A stretch of DNA of 64,000 nucleotides, from NCBI RefSeq assembly GCF_010015445.1, contig NC_053115.1, positions 11,765,524 through 11,829,523 of the forward strand, written 5' to 3'. Each line of letters begins with the position of its first letter. Within the stretch, counting starts at the first letter, position 1. The position numbers and the translations under genes were made by a program. The DNA is from Perca fluviatilis (taxonomy: Eukaryota; Chordata; Actinopteri; Perciformes; Percidae). The notes under the pieces are model-generated. The model had not been told where the DNA came from. It did not search any database and saw nothing but the letters and a program-made list of their open reading frames with translations. Shown here piece after piece: positions 1 to 14,032 of the stretch.

Positions 1-1524
1 TCATCATGTTGATTTACATCACATCAGCAACAGTGTGTTTAAAGACAGCTGATTATCACAATAAACTCACCACAACCCTAACTTAAATATTCCGTAACAC
101 AGAACAATGTTTATAGAAATCTCTCTCAGCACATGTTAAAGACCAATAAACTAATAACACATTTGTCCTCCAACCTGTCTGTCCTAGATATTTACTCTCA
201 AATCCTTTTTGTGCATGGTTGAGTGAGTATATAGTTTTTGTGTGTGCCTTAATCAAGCTCGGCTGCACCTGTGTGTTGTGAGGTCGCTGTGCCAATGTGA
301 TGTCTCCCAATAGCAAGTGACAGTAGGTACCAGACCAGAGCAGGGTGAGCCCCAACCAGGCGGCATGGTGGGGGGAGGTGAGAGAGAGTGAGAGAGGGAG
401 AGAAAGAGGGAGGGGGCACCCGGGGGGCCTTCAATGGTGCTGGCAAGACATGAAGGTCATGTCACTAAGCATCAGATCAGCTGGCCTGGGTGGGGTGAGT
501 TTGTGTGTTTCTCAAAGAATGCTATCATGAAATGCTCTCGAGGCATCTCAGTGTTCTTTGTGCATTCGGTTCATTTTGGGTGGTTTAACCCTGTAGAGCA
601 AGAATAAAAAAGGATGCAGGTTTTTACTTTCTGTCATCTTGAGATTTCTGTTTTGATGTGAAACACATGTGTAGCCCCCATAGATGTCCATGTGTTACTT
701 AAAAAAAAAATCATTTACTGTAGATTGTCTAAAAATTGGGAGATGTGAGCTGTAAATCGGAATTCTAGTATATAGCTAACACCCTTGGTCTAATGTAGCT
801 TAGGGTCATCCATCCTTTGCTTTCAAATCCCACTAGAAACATTCAATTAGCGTGTTTCTTAGCTTCTGAGAGCTTTTTGCCGTTACAGTTTCCATCTGAA
901 GGCAACAAAATTAAGTTAAATGAAACAAGAGTGTTTGAGTAACAGTTATACTGACTAGACTGGATCATACTGTAACAACAGAAAGTTCCTTTGTGAGTCA
1001 AAGAGTAAGAGTGGGATGAGAGGAAAAGAAGAAACGGCCTTGACTGCAGAGCGAAAAAACGATCCTTGCTACATTTGGCGGTTGAAGTTACCCTGATACT
1101 TCAACTCTTTTCATAAAAGTTCTCTCGTAGGAGAGCATTTCTATTTGTGTGTGTGCATTTGGATGTGTTTGAGACTGAACCTGTCAGTGAATCATCAAGT
1201 CTCCTCTCCAGTTCAATAAATAACCATTCCCCAAAATGCTCGCTTTACTCACAGGTCAATTTCCCCTGCAGTCTGACAGAGAGGACTCCCCACGGAGAGG
1301 GGAATGAGTCAAGAGCACCGGCTGCTTCCCAATATACAGAGAGGCGCTGCAGGAGAACCCATGGGTGTATGACCCAACATTCACCCAAATATTTCACCAT
1401 CTTACCTAAGACTTGCCATAAGTTTTATAGCTCAAAATCCCTATTTTTGGTTGACGCTGACATTTACATAATATATTTATTAGCCATGCATGATATTTGA
1501 CATATATGTATGTAATTGGTGCTG

Positions 1525-1809
1525 AATTGATTAGTCAATTAATCAATTTGTAGCTGCAAAATATACTGCAGACACACAAGATGTACACACAATGTTCCCA
1601 GGTTCCAGATTTTTTTTTTCTCTGTATCTACATTTACATACCAGTAGGAACCGGTAATCATTTTATTGGTACCTGATTCAATTGATCAAAATGACATTTT
1701 AAATGAAGGGTTGTATGATGAAGTGTTACCGTTCATTTTATATCACTGTAAATTAAATTGGAACTATGTGGATTATTCCATGATTAAAACAATTTTAGTT
1801 GCAGCCCTA
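1525..1809 (-). repeat. hAT-type repeat remnant (GGGCTGCAACTAA family)
   Basis: The right edge reads TTTTAGTTGCAGCCCTA, the complement of the TAGGGCTGCAACTAA terminus typical of a dispersed hAT-like fish repeat. The left part has the ATTAGTCAATTAATCAATT words usual in that family. The boundaries are approximate. Confidence 0.5.
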
Positions 1810-2344
1810 TACTGTATAGAATAGATGTTGTGACATGATTTTGTATTGCATCTTCTAAATATGTAATGGGTTTGTAGATGTTTTGATATCCATATTTTTG
1901 TATGAACAAATGGATTTAGGTGTAAATGCTAAAATCCTAAAATGCTAAAAAAACATACACATTGAAGGTCCAGTCTTACCTCCAGCTGATATGCTTGTCT
2001 TGGTTTACAGCCAATCAACAGTGGATTACCTCCAACCATGTCAGTGCAATGTACTGGCTGACAGATGCAGCTGCTGATCAAAAACAGGAGGAATTCAAGG
2101 GGAGAGGTTTACTGACCATACTGTACATCATGTATAAACGTTGGTAAAAGAAAGGTCAAAGAGTGAACGAGAATACCTCCTGTGGCGTTGTGTGCCATAC
2201 TATCTAATGGGTGACGACAGGTGTGGGTGCTAGCAGGCTGAGGGGCAGTAAAACAGAGCTGGGGTCACGTGGAGGTAAAGGTCGGGGTCCAGACACTCTC
2301 ACGAGGATCACTGCTACACCTCATCTGTCCACACAATCCCAAAC

Positions 2345-2420
2345 AGATAGAGATTTTTTTAATGGCAATTAATCGCCAAATTTCTACAGATAATCGCAAT
2401 TAATCGCATGTTTTATCTCT
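2345..2420. repeat. AATTAATCGC-type hAT repeat remnant
   Basis: GGCAATTAATCGCC and ATCGCAATTAATCGCATG are short inverted, self-similar words common near the ends of fish hAT elements. No complete element is delimited. Confidence 0.4.
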
Positions 2421-3501
2421 TAACTGAAATCATTCAATGAGTCACTGTCATTTGCAAAAACGAACAGTTGTACACTTTGCATTAAAAGCGAGCAGTGGAA
2501 GTTAATGACTTAGGAAACTTATATTTTAGCCCATGAGAGAGAGAGGGAGGAACAGAGTGAAAGAGATATTTACGCATCATATTCTAGCGTTGTAGAAAAT
2601 TGATCTTCATTGTAAATTTCCTGAGTAACATTATCTTCTGCTTACTTTTAAGGCAAAGAGTACAACTGTTAATTTGTGAAAATGATTAGTAGCCTAATCC
2701 TTGAATGGAATGATTATGACAGTTTCAGTTCAGAGCAGTGGTCAGTTAATGTATATATTTAGGCTACAATTACGCATTCAGTCGGTCCGCGATCGTCTGC
2801 CTCGCTTTCTCTCGCTGTTTCATTACAGCGGCTGTGTTTCTTTTCTTTTTATACAAATAATGTGTTTCACGTCATCATACTTCCACAAGAAGCTGCTGCT
2901 CACTCTGTATAAAGTATGTACAACGCGTATTCTCCATTTTGGCATCAGTAAATCTGTGATCAACCTTGCGGTCTTTTGAGGAAAGCCGTGGACGCGCATC
3001 TATCTCAATTACTTCAGCCTGGCTCAACCTAGTCGCTCCTCCTCAGCCTGGCTTGGCCTTCGTGAAACGCACCAAGCCAGGATGCACCGATTAGACTAGG
3101 TCAAGCCTCGCTTTATCAGTTATCCTGGATTTATATATTCTGCTTTTGTGAAAACAGGCCCCTGGACAGAAAAGGGGGTGGACAATGTCCCAAATGACAA
3201 AAACAGTCAAAAAAACGATACAAACAACACAGTCCTAAAACCATATGCTGATATACATAGTCAATATAGTGTGCAGTAACTCTGATTACTCACTGACGTC
3301 CAGTGATCACCGGTTAATGAGACAGCTCTTTTCATTTGATGATGTTGTTGTTGATGTCAACAACACAGCAACAGTGATGTCTCACGATATGAGTCCATAA
3401 AGAGGCCATCCACCTCCAAAAGGCCTCCAACATCAATTTTAACATTCTAGATACCGTCTCCGTGCAAGCCAGCACCTCACTAGATTAGGTGTGTGTTTTC
3501 G

Positions 3502-3705
3502 AGGGCTGCAACTAACGGTTATATTCATTGTCGTCCACAACCCAAAGATATTCAGTTTATTGTCATGGAGGAGTGAAGAAACTAGAAAATATTCACATTT
3601 AAGAAGCAGGAATCTGAGAATTTTTACTGTTTGACTCAAACAGATTAATTGATTATCAGTTGGCAATTAATTTAATATTTAACAACTAATTGATTAATTA
3701 GTTCT
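3502..3705 (+). repeat. hAT-type repeat (GGGCTGCAACTAACG family)
   Basis: The copy starts AGGGCTGCAACTAACGGTTA, then has AAAGATATTCAGTTTATTGT, GAGGAGTGAAGAAACTAGAA, AATATTCACATTTAAGAAGC and the ATTAATTGATTATC words. I recognise this order from a widespread fish repeat. The distal terminus is decayed, so it is an internally shortened copy. Confidence 0.7.
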
Positions 3706-5861
3706 TGATCAGTTTCCTTTTCTCAACCATCCAAACCTTGGCACAATATGTGACACTGACCACAACACTCTGATGCACCGGATTACCTCACTTTTTGAAG
3801 ATCCTCCTGTTGTTTGTGACCGTCATGACCCCTTCTGCATCCCAACGCATCCGTCCCTTGTATGTTATAATCAAAACCACGAGCCATTCACCTGTATCTG
3901 CATAAATTCCAGTTTGTACATATATTTAAAATATCCACAGCACTGCACACTGTCACACAGATAGATAATATAGAGACCCCAGTGGCAGCACAGTAAGCCG
4001 GACCCTGTAATAAAACAAACAGCAGGAAGACATGTTTCTGTGGCCTTGTCCAAGCAGAAAGCTACCTCTGCCTTTCACAACTAGGCAGAGGGGCCGATGT
4101 TCACACATTAGAGTGTGACCTTCGCTAGCTGACAATGTGAGATCGAGCCACAAGCTGCAGGGAGAACGTGTTGCATTTGGATCTGCAGTGTGGACGGAGC
4201 TCTGACACAAAGGTACACACGCAGTTTTTTTTAAATCCTTAGAAACACAAATGTGCACTCTTGCACACACAAGAATGTCCATATAGCATTTTTAACACCA
4301 GCTTTCAAAGCCCCTAAAAAAATCACACAAGTGCACGGACACATATAAGCGCTCGCAAAACACACATAGATAATGTGTCTTGATAACATTATGGATGGAT
4401 GAGTGAGCAGCTCCATAGAACAGTGATTACTGGCTGCTGTGTGTGAAAGGAAATAGATTAGTCACTGTCTCGGCTCTCTCCCTTTTAATAATACAACATA
4501 TAAACACTCCTTCATGCTGTCTGAGTGGAAAAAATAAACTCAATATTCAATGTTAGGCTCCAAGGAAACGGCTTTTTAATAGAACGTGCCATAAAGTGAA
4601 AATAATATGAATTATCTCTTCATCATCATAACTGTGTCTGCTTTAGTTTATTAAACACATTTGAAAAACATGTTCAAAAAAAACTTCACTACTCTGAAAA
4701 TCATCAAGGCTATTATTATAGTCCCATTTATGCCAACTGTTCTTTTGTGCATCGTGCTCAAAGCGTTTCACAAGCTTGCTATGAAAGAGAAGAATTTTAC
4801 AGAAAGTGTTTCAAGAAAAAATGCAAAGAAACAGACTGCGGCAGCCTCGCTGAGCTTCTTTAAAATACGTAAAATGCTAGGAGAGGTTGTATGCTAGTGC
4901 TGCTCTCTCCCATCACAGATGCATTCTGGGCAGATGGGAGATGAACCCTGCCGTTGACCAATTCTTATGCAATTTTTTTTTTCATCATCAGTCTTTTTCA
5001 TATTGATACATACAGTAAACAGATATAGATACACATGGACAGACAGTAAACACAGGCAGAAAAAATACCAGTTTAACTGTTCATACAAAATATAACATTT
5101 TTCAATTCAAAAATTCATTGGCACACAATCCGAGAACAATGAGATTTACTGATTTGTTGGTGGAAGGAGTTATGATCCCTAAATGGGTACTGGTGAAGTT
5201 GGTAATGAGTTCACTATCGACATGATGGCGGGATGCTGAGGAGCATGACGCCTCACCTAATCCCACGCGAGAGCTGAAGACAAGCCGGCTGACAGCCGAC
5301 ACGCACACACGCTCGCAGGGAGGTGTCAGAGAGACAGTGGCAACAAAGGGTCTTGTTTATTAACGGAGCTCGTGAGGCGACAAATGAACCATGAAATGAG
5401 TATCTCGCACACAACACAGACATACCAGGTACTGTATGGCGAGGGCATGGAGGGAAAGAGGGAGAGCAACCTGTGTCACGCTGTGAAAACGCTCACAAAC
5501 ATACAGATAAAAAGAATCAATTTCATGGGTCGTGATAGTAAACAGTATGTAGAGGCATCTGTACAACGGATTGTGTGACCCAGTTTTTGAAGGCTGTGTG
5601 CCGGTGTGTGTGCCAATCAGTCAGTCCTCTGGATTAGAGACGTATTTCAATATTTTCGGAAATGCATTGATTTGCTTTGCAAGAGTTAGATGAGAAGACT
5701 GATACCACTCTCACGTCTGTCGAAGCCAGCAGCCAGTCAGCTTAGCGAAGCATGAAGACTGGAAGAGGGAAACAGCTAGCCTTGCTCTGTCCAATCGTAG
5801 AAAAAACTCTTACCAGCACCTCTACATCTTACATTTAGTTCAAAAACCAAAGCGTAAAAAC

Positions 5862-6322
5862 TAGGGGTGTGCAAAAAAAATCTATTCACATTTGAATCGC
5901 GATTCAAGCTCTACCGATTCAAAATCGATTCAGAAAATATCGCTATTCGATTCGATGTTCAGGCTCAAGATTTGATTTTCGATTCAGAAATGATTCCCTA
6001 TTAAAAAAACGATTCCCAGTATGTAAATGTAATTACTTTTCCCATGTGATTACTGTTGACATACAATTTAAAAATAAATAAATAAATATGAATCGATAGA
6101 GCCTGAATCGCGATTTGAATGTGAATGGATTTTTTTGCACACCCCTATTAAATTGTATGTCTACTGCAATCACATGGGAAAAGTGTTACCCTACATTTAC
6201 ATACCGTGAATCGTTTTTTTTTTAATCGAGAATCATTTTTGAATTTGAAATCGATTTTGAATCGAATCTCGAGCCTGAAAATCGATATCGAATCGAGACA
6301 TTTTCTGAATCGTGCACCCCTA
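5862..6322. mobile_element. Dimeric palindromic hAT-type MITE
   Basis: The element starts TAGGGGTGTGC and ends GCACCCCTA, with imperfect 8 bp flanking repeats (gtaaaaac at 5854-5861, gtaaaaaa at 6323-6330), as for hAT elements. An additional inverted terminus, GCACACCCCTA, sits inside at 6137-6147, so 5862-6147 is itself bounded by inverted repeats and 6148-6322 is an inverted partial copy of 5862-6078. Shared blocks include the CACATGGGAAAAG / CTTTTCCCATGTG pair and many GAATCGATT-like words. No protein is encoded; the open frame across 6206-6604 is chance. Confidence 0.8.
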
Positions 6323-7099
6323 GTAAAAAAGTTATGGTGTTACAAGGGGTTATGGGTCGGACTATTTCTTGGCCAGGCACAGTTACTCCGGCCAAGACAT
6401 AGTCTGGTACATAACTGTGCTACTTCAAATTACCAATTCAAGATACAAAAAAAAAAAAAATTATTGTTCTTGCAATATGATACGGAAAAGCTGTTAAAGA
6501 GCTATTTAGCACCCTGTTTTAAATTAAACACGTCCTTTTCACTGTCCAACCGCCTTACAGCTCTGTCAGGTTGGTGTTCCTCTATGGTGTTTCAGCCATT
6601 TTAATATAACATCTGATGGTCAGCCAGAATTCAAGAAATAGTTATCAGAGACCGTAGAGAGTGACATAATTGGGCATATGAATGGGTAGTAGGGTGGGTG
6701 TAAATTAGCCACAGGCACAATATAACACTGATCAACACTGTAAACGACAAACTTACAAGTTATAGAGGTGCTAATTCTACTACTTCCATACTCCATACTG
6801 TCCATACTGCTGAGAGTTGATTGCTGTATTTATATGTTGGAATGTTATGTTGTTTTCTCTGGGAAAAAAAGTGAAACAACTTCTAACTAACTCAAAAAAG
6901 TGGACTTAAGTTGCATTTAAATAAAAAGCTTTTTCCGTCCGTTTTTAATGAAACCAAGTTCAAATCTGTCTAAATCTGACCTGGTTTACTAAGCAACCCA
7001 AGCCGGTAACCTGGCCTTCCTAGTATTCTTGAGCAGAAACTGAGACTCTAGCAGTTCCAGGATGCTACAGCCTGTGTTGATCTCCTTGAGGTGAACAGC

Positions 7100-7222
7100 G
7101 AATTTCCCTTTATCGTATTTACATTTTTGTTTTTACTCGTTTTTAACTGCTCTTTAATGTTTTATGTAAAGCACTTTGAATTGCCCTGTTGCTGAAATGT
7201 GCTATACAAATAAAGATGCCTT
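7100..7222 (+). repeat. LINE/SINE-type 3' tail, copy A
   Basis: The motif TTTATGTAAAGCACTTTGAA, then TTGCC...TGCTATACAAATAAA, then a short GCCTT-type tandem end, is the usual 3' terminus of L2-like retroelements in fish. A closely related copy lies at 40085-40195. Confidence 0.65.
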
Positions 7223-9947
7223 GCCTTGCCTTTATGGATTAACAGTGTCATAGAGAAAGACCTTCCAGTGCTGCAATTAAATGGTTTTTAGAGGGGTGTG
7301 AGAGGAATGGGGGACTCTGAGTGTAATGCTGCCATCTATGGGGGGAACCAAGCTTCCATTGATGCCTCAGCAGACAAGACACACTCCTTTTCCTCTCATA
7401 CCAGTGCATGTGTCCAAATCAGTCGCCTGCCCCCACCAGAACCCTGTCAACTATGTCCTACGACTCTAATATGCAGTTACACCCACACATTGCTCATTAA
7501 AACATTACAAAGTCCACAATTCAGCTTCTCACCCCACTCCTCTAACAAAGGTTGACCACACATGCCCTGCAGGCCACTGCTGATTGGCATTCAGTTGGCC
7601 TGTTGGCACTGGCCAGCTTTTCAGCTGGCAGACACCCTGCCAGCAGGTAAAGAGGCAGAGGCCCTTTCACTTATCTGCTACTACACACACAATCGTCCTG
7701 CCTTCAGGGAAGTGAGCGCACACACACAGCATCCACAAACTCATGTGCACTCACAGACATCACGTCCCGTCACATCCGGCTCCGTACATGAAAGCAGCTT
7801 AAATATTAATTTCCCTTTGCTGTCATTAATAGCCGGGTTTGATGGATACAGCCCACATGCCTATCATCAGAGTCAAATTGATCCCAGTGTGGCTGATGTA
7901 CATTATTCGGTGGGTAGCGAAAGCCTTTCTGGAGTGATGGATAGCTAAAGTGCAGACAGCTAATTGGAAGTTTAAGGTAAAATCACACTGTCAGTGGGGA
8001 GGGAAATTGCCTGTGTTTAATTTATGTTATCTAGATGATTCCTAGCTAAAGTTACAAGATGAGAGATGGCAAATATGGAGTTTTTTTTTTAAATGTTTCT
8101 TTCCGAGTATTAATCACAAACAAGGAGCGGAAAAAACTAAGCAGCAGGGTTGAAATGAAAACTGATTTGATGTATTCAAATCAAATATTCTTTTTACAGC
8201 TTTCATGCTGTGCCAGTCTGTACCTCATAATTCCACTGCTACAACTTGCAGCGTGCTGTCTTCAATAAAAATTCACCATGTAACTCCGCTTTTGTCCAAG
8301 TAATACAAAGGCTACTGCCTGTCCCCAGTTAATCAAAGCTTCTGTTGACACAGGAAGTCTATAGGAGGACGCCATGATAGAGGGGTTCAGTGTGTGTTTG
8401 TGTGTGTGATCCACTTGTACTCACACTGCCTCTCTTCTCTTTGTGTGACAGACAAAGCCGATAGCACCCCGTCAATCTGGGAAGATATGATCATTATACA
8501 AACAGCCCCCTGCCATTATTGACACTACATTTGTGTCAGTGCATGAGTGACAGAGGCAGTATGGAGAAGAAAAAATGAGTGTGTTATAAGTGTGTCAAAT
8601 GGTCAGTGTAACTGCCTGACCAGACCAGTTTTAAGATGACAGTATGCTTCAAACAAAGTGTCTGTACAGTCGCTTGTGTCACTTTTTATGTGTAGAAACG
8701 AGTGTGACGCCATGAATACATATACATTTGAGGTGAGACTGTGTGAAAGTGTGTCGTTATTTGCGTTTGTACTATTCATCACATCTTGACCCGTTTTCTG
8801 ATGGCAAGCTTTTCACCCCGGCGTGAGGCTGTTGTGAACAGGTATAAACACTTTTGCCTTTTGGTCGGATGACAATTTGTACGAATTAGTTACCCTACTT
8901 ATTTTATACCTGTGCCCTTAATTGCAGATAAAGTCTCAAAGGGCATCACACTGACTGTATCTTAATGTTATAAATTAACAAAAATTCCCCCACACCTTAG
9001 ACTCTCAATCCGAACTGGGAATGGCAAAGATTGGTAGAAAATTAAAGAAAGTTTGGCAAGGGTCATGCATGGAATAAAGCAGTCAACAATTAGATGTTAA
9101 TAACAAAAATGCACATAGGTACACTAATATTTGAGTCCTCCAAGTGCTCTAATCATTTCACTTTTTTCCTTACTAATTTTGATGCTACTTAAGGTGATGA
9201 AGCACTGGTGTTATTGGTAGATCTGGGGGAAATGAAAGACAATGGACATTGAGCAAAAAGAGTGGAAGGGAAAAGAAGAATGTTACATTAGATGGGTGAA
9301 AATGAATGAAATGTAATATCCATACCTTTTATTATTATGACAGCCTCTGACATTTATGTATATGAACTGAGAATGTTAGGATAGTCACTGATACACTACA
9401 CTTGGCCGCTGCTGAAACTGTTGGTTGCTTTAAAAACAAGCCACACATTTACTGCACCTACAACTCAATGTAAACTCAGATACTAGACCTGTTGCTCCAT
9501 TCCCAAGGGTAGTTGTAGCGGCACTTCCTGGCATAATATCAAAATATCACTCCTTGCCAGGAGCCTGCAGCATGGCTGATGATGGCAGCAAAATCCTTGT
9601 CCACCCGGAAAGCTTCTCTCAAATCCTGTGCACAGCCTGGCAATAAAGAAATGTAGAATCCATGTTAGCCCCTACTGCCGGTGCAAGAGAAGATTCCAGG
9701 CCCTAAATACAGAATAATGAGGCATTAAAGTCTGGGGCTGAGGAGGGTAATAATAAGAATGAAAGAGGGAGGGGTGTGGGGGGGCATGACGGGAAAAGGG
9801 ACAATAGTTTCCAGAGGAAAAAAAAAAGAGTGAGGGAAAGAACGAAGGGGGAGAAGGAAAGATAAGACTGGTGGCTTATCCTAGTTACTGGGGAAGGATT
9901 AAGTGATGTGCCACTTTGGTTTGGTGAATGTGTGTGCAAGCATAGAC

Positions 9948-9968
9948 ACACACACACACACACACACA
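9948..9968 (+). repeat. Short (CA)n microsatellite
   Basis: About 21 bp of CA next to GTGTGTGC on the left side, giving a small potential fold. Confidence 0.9.
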
Positions 9969-11204
9969 TAAACAGGCCTGCTCAGTCTTTCAGACGTGCG
10001 CACACCCTTTCTCTCATTCAATAACCCTCTGAGAGACGCACACACATCCAGGCATGTGCTGAGCGGGGTTAAGGAGCTGCATTGCCCTCTGAGCCAGTCT
10101 TACTGGGCTGTAATGACTTTAGAGGATGTCGTATTCTTTTTATCCACCAGCGTAATATAATAAAGCAGAAAGGAGGGAGCTATCTTCTCCAAGCTGCCTC
10201 AGTGGACTGTCTCTCCGACTCTTTCTCTTAACCTCACCCACTCTGTCTCTCTCTCCGCCCCAGCGGCCAGATGAAATACTTTGTCCTTCATAACCTTGAC
10301 CTCTTTCCCTAGTTCCCTTTCCTTACCCTCTGTCTTCACTGGCATATTGGGTTAGTTCAGCCTTCTCCTTTTCTTTTTGTTGCCTTTCTTCCAGAGCTGC
10401 TCTGCTCCTCCAGTGTCAGCCATGACAGTGTAGGGTTATTGAACTGCTCCACCCTCAGTCACGTGCTGTGTCCGCCCTAGTTTCACTCCACGCGCTTGGG
10501 TCAGGCTCCCTGCTGCTTCAGGGCCCCCCAGTTTATCTCTACATTCTCTCTAGTCCTACCACCCTTTGTATTCTGGGTCTTTGTCTGTGGATGCTGGATG
10601 AAACAGAAAGTGGGTCTCCCTGGGGGTCAAATGAAGACAGTACACTCAGTGCAGCTAACATCAAGCATAAAATGATGGGGAGTCATTTCACTATGTGTAA
10701 TCAAAGGAAAACTCCACACAAAAAAATGTAAGACTTAAAATGCTTGCAGATGCAGGCCCATCGTGGTTTGGTAGCAGATGCTTATTCTTATTAGATAATT
10801 GTCCAAACATAAATCACATCATGTCACTTCCAGATATTTGCAGCACAGGTGTTAGTATCCGTCCCTCGGGTGAAAGAGGAGACAATTTAACAGACCAGGA
10901 TGCTAAGGCGTTGCATTATGAGAAAGGTGTGTTTAGCTTTGTGCAATATCTTGTTCGCCCAGGCCACAGTCAAACAATAATATGCATCATAATCAGCAAA
11001 CACTTATATACAACAGCTATCATTATTTACTTGTTTTCACTTATTGTCCCACCCCTTCAGGCTTTCACTCTGACAGCTAAAAGCAGTGAAGCAGCAGCTT
11101 TATTCAATGCAAATCTAAAAGTACCTTCAGCTTTCAAATACAACATTTATGGTAACATCACTGATTGGGGTGTGGCCAAAAAATGAAACAGCCCTGGCGC
11201 CGCA

Positions 11205-11365
11205 TTAAGAGAACTAGTGCCCGTTCAAAACATGCCTGTTCGGACCTGTTCGGCCGATTGCTTTGCCTCTGGTATTTCTGCTTGCAGCTTTCAAGAGAAC
11301 CACTCATCCAAACTTCACACCCGACACTGCGCTTTCTTGGGTTCCTGATCAATACACACCTGCCA
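11205..11365 (+). repeat. Short relative of the nested element at 31408-32777
   Basis: ACTAGTGCCCGTTCAAAAC, CCGATTGCTTTGCCTCTGG and TTTCTGCTTGCAGC parallel the start of the element at 31408. ATCCAAACTTCACACCCGAC, CACTGCGCTTTC and ACACACCTGCCATGAC parallel its end at 32670-32730. It is probably an internally deleted copy joining the head and tail of the family. Confidence 0.5.
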
Positions 11366-12507
11366 TGACATAGTTGTGTCCCCTAGCAGTGCCAGAGTAT
11401 ACACGTCATTTGTTTGTGAAAGTAGGCTGAATCTCACTTTTTCGGACTTTACATGGAAATAAGTGCATCAGAGTTTTGTGGAAAGGCAAACTTCTGAGCC
11501 AAATGTGATCCAGTGCTGAGTCTTCAAGATAAAGGTGTCCAAATCACAACACACAAAAACAAATTTTTTCTACTTTACTAGTAGTGCTATCTAACCATGT
11601 GATAGTTTTAGCCTATACAACTTTTACACATTTCACACACTTCTAAATCACAAACCTTACATTGAATGTACCAAAACACTCACCTCTCATTTTCCTCTTG
11701 TTTACTCTTCTTCTTCTTCTTCCTCCCTCTAAGCTGAGGCGTCATCCATCCAACTGCTCCACTGAGCTGGGTGTGTTTATGTGTACGGTTGTGGTGGGGG
11801 GTCGAATTCAGTTCACCAGCAGCCAGTTCCAGTTCACATTAACACAGTTTAATAAAAGAATATTCAATTAGCTATTGAGCTCCATGTGAGCGTGTGCTGC
11901 GTGTAGAAACAGAATGGTGACTGTCATTGATGGAGCCACACACTCCAATTAGTCTCACTGTCGACTTCTCACATATACAATGCCAAGTTGGCTGAGAAAA
12001 GAGAAGAAAAGATGATAGGGAAAAGTGTAGGGCAAAAGACTAGCAGTGGGTGAATTTCAAAAAGAAATAGGTACGTGTGGGAATGTGTGTGTATGTGTGA
12101 CTGAGCATTATGTGACGGCATGTGAATTCTACAAGTGTCTAACTTTACTTGAATTGATCCCCATTAAGTCTTTACAAAGGGCAGCAGTTTGTCAAAGTCT
12201 GACTGAATACCTCTCATTTGCCGACACCTCTTCAGCTGGATGAGAAAGAACAGCGGACAAACAGCGTTTCAAGAGCTGAACAAAGAAGAGGGTGCAGGGC
12301 CGCTAAAACGTATATACATTAGGCTCTGTGGCTGACTGTCAAACTTGTCTCCAGCTCAAACTACAGGATTTCTGAGAGATTAAAGCTACTGTATGGCAAC
12401 AACTCAAATAATTGTTTTTCAGACAAACACCTGCACTTAAATGGGTGAAAAAAAGCAAGATAAATACTGTATGTTGGCTGCAGAGTGAGCATTACAGTAA
12501 CCCCTCC

Positions 12508-12614
<107 letters not shown>

Positions 12615-13100
12615 GCTTTATGCACATTTTCTTCCAGCCCGTTTTAGTCAGCTGGGCCCAGTAATTGACAAGGACTGGAAATCAATAGTGGCGCATTGTG
12701 AGACGTGAACAGCCATCTTCTAACCTCGCACCATGCAGCTGTCTCCCCCAATCAAAGTGGGGCCGGTTACCAAGGCAACCTCAATCACCAATCTTTCACA
12801 GTAATAAGGCGGGAAAAGAAAGGCACTGAAGGTGCAGGGTTGAGAGTAGAGTCGGACTAGAAGGAGGCAGTGGAAAAAATAAATCCAGTTCTTAAAAATG
12901 CTATTAAATAAAATGACAGGCACTGAGAGTGTCAGCTGTGACACACATTTGGTGAAGAGACTCATCCAGATCAAACAAACATCGAGTTCCTTAAAAAAAG
13001 AAAAAAAAAGAAAAAATCACCCCACTATCAAGATTGTGTTTATCTCATTTCACCACCAAACCGCATTCAAAACATCTCATAAAGCCCAGTCTTGCTTTTT

Positions 13101-13166
13101 TTTTTTCACCCATTGTGCTCTCTTATCCCATATTTTTTTCACCCATTGTGCTCTCTTATCCCATAT
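13101..13166 (+). repeat. 33 bp unit in two exact tandem copies
   Basis: TTTTTTCACCCATTGTGCTC continuing to CTTATCCCATAT occurs at 13101-13133 and again, identical, at 13134-13166. Confidence 0.95.
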
Positions 13167-13916
13167 ATTGGTGAACTATCCCTGATATTTCTGTAATTTA
13201 GCCAATTTAATTAAAGGGTGGGTTTCTAATAAAAGCCAAATGGCAGATAGCAGGGCCTGGTCTTTTCAGGAGCTTGTTTAATCAGAGAATTGCTGTATAG
13301 GAGAAGGCAATAACAGAGTGAATAGGGGCTGGTATTTGTAAAGAAATGTCAGAGAGAGGAGGGATATGAGAGTCACTGGCTGAAACGTCTAATATGGTTC
13401 TGGCTTTATTTGGTGATATGTGGATTGTGTCTGTTCGGTTAGAGCTGGCTAATCCCTGGTAAGGAAGCAGAGTTTGTTGCTGGCTCACACACAAAACTGG
13501 ACTGACGGACGCACACAGGCACTCACTCCTAAATATATTTCATTGGTTTCAGTATCTAGTTACTAGATTTCTATAATAGAGCGTGTATTGTATGGATTGG
13601 TCAGTGGCGCTGTAAATGTTATGTCAAGATCGATGCCATGGTGGCAAGTGAGAATCAAACTGTGATCAACAGATCATTGACAAATACACTCTACTACTAC
13701 GTTCACATTGACTACCACTTGTGTGAATGTTTATTTATGTCCAGGAACAAGTTTGAGGGCATATTATAAGTCCATTAATATTCTGTGTGTCTACTGTGTG
13801 ACTGCGTATGTGTGCAATATGTATGTGTGTGCGCGCGATAACAAGCTTCTGTCATTCCGAGGGTGGCCAACCATGTCCATATATAAGTGGAAATGCATCA
13901 TAACACTCACTCTCTT

Positions 13917-14032
<116 letters not shown>

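Noticed and set aside
6206..6604. 132-codon plus-strand frame
   Set aside because: It begins inside a non-coding palindromic transposon and leaves it without any domain.
10740..11186. 148-codon plus-strand frame as a gene
   Set aside because: No recognisable domain, start context or splice partners; composition is like the surrounding non-coding sequence.
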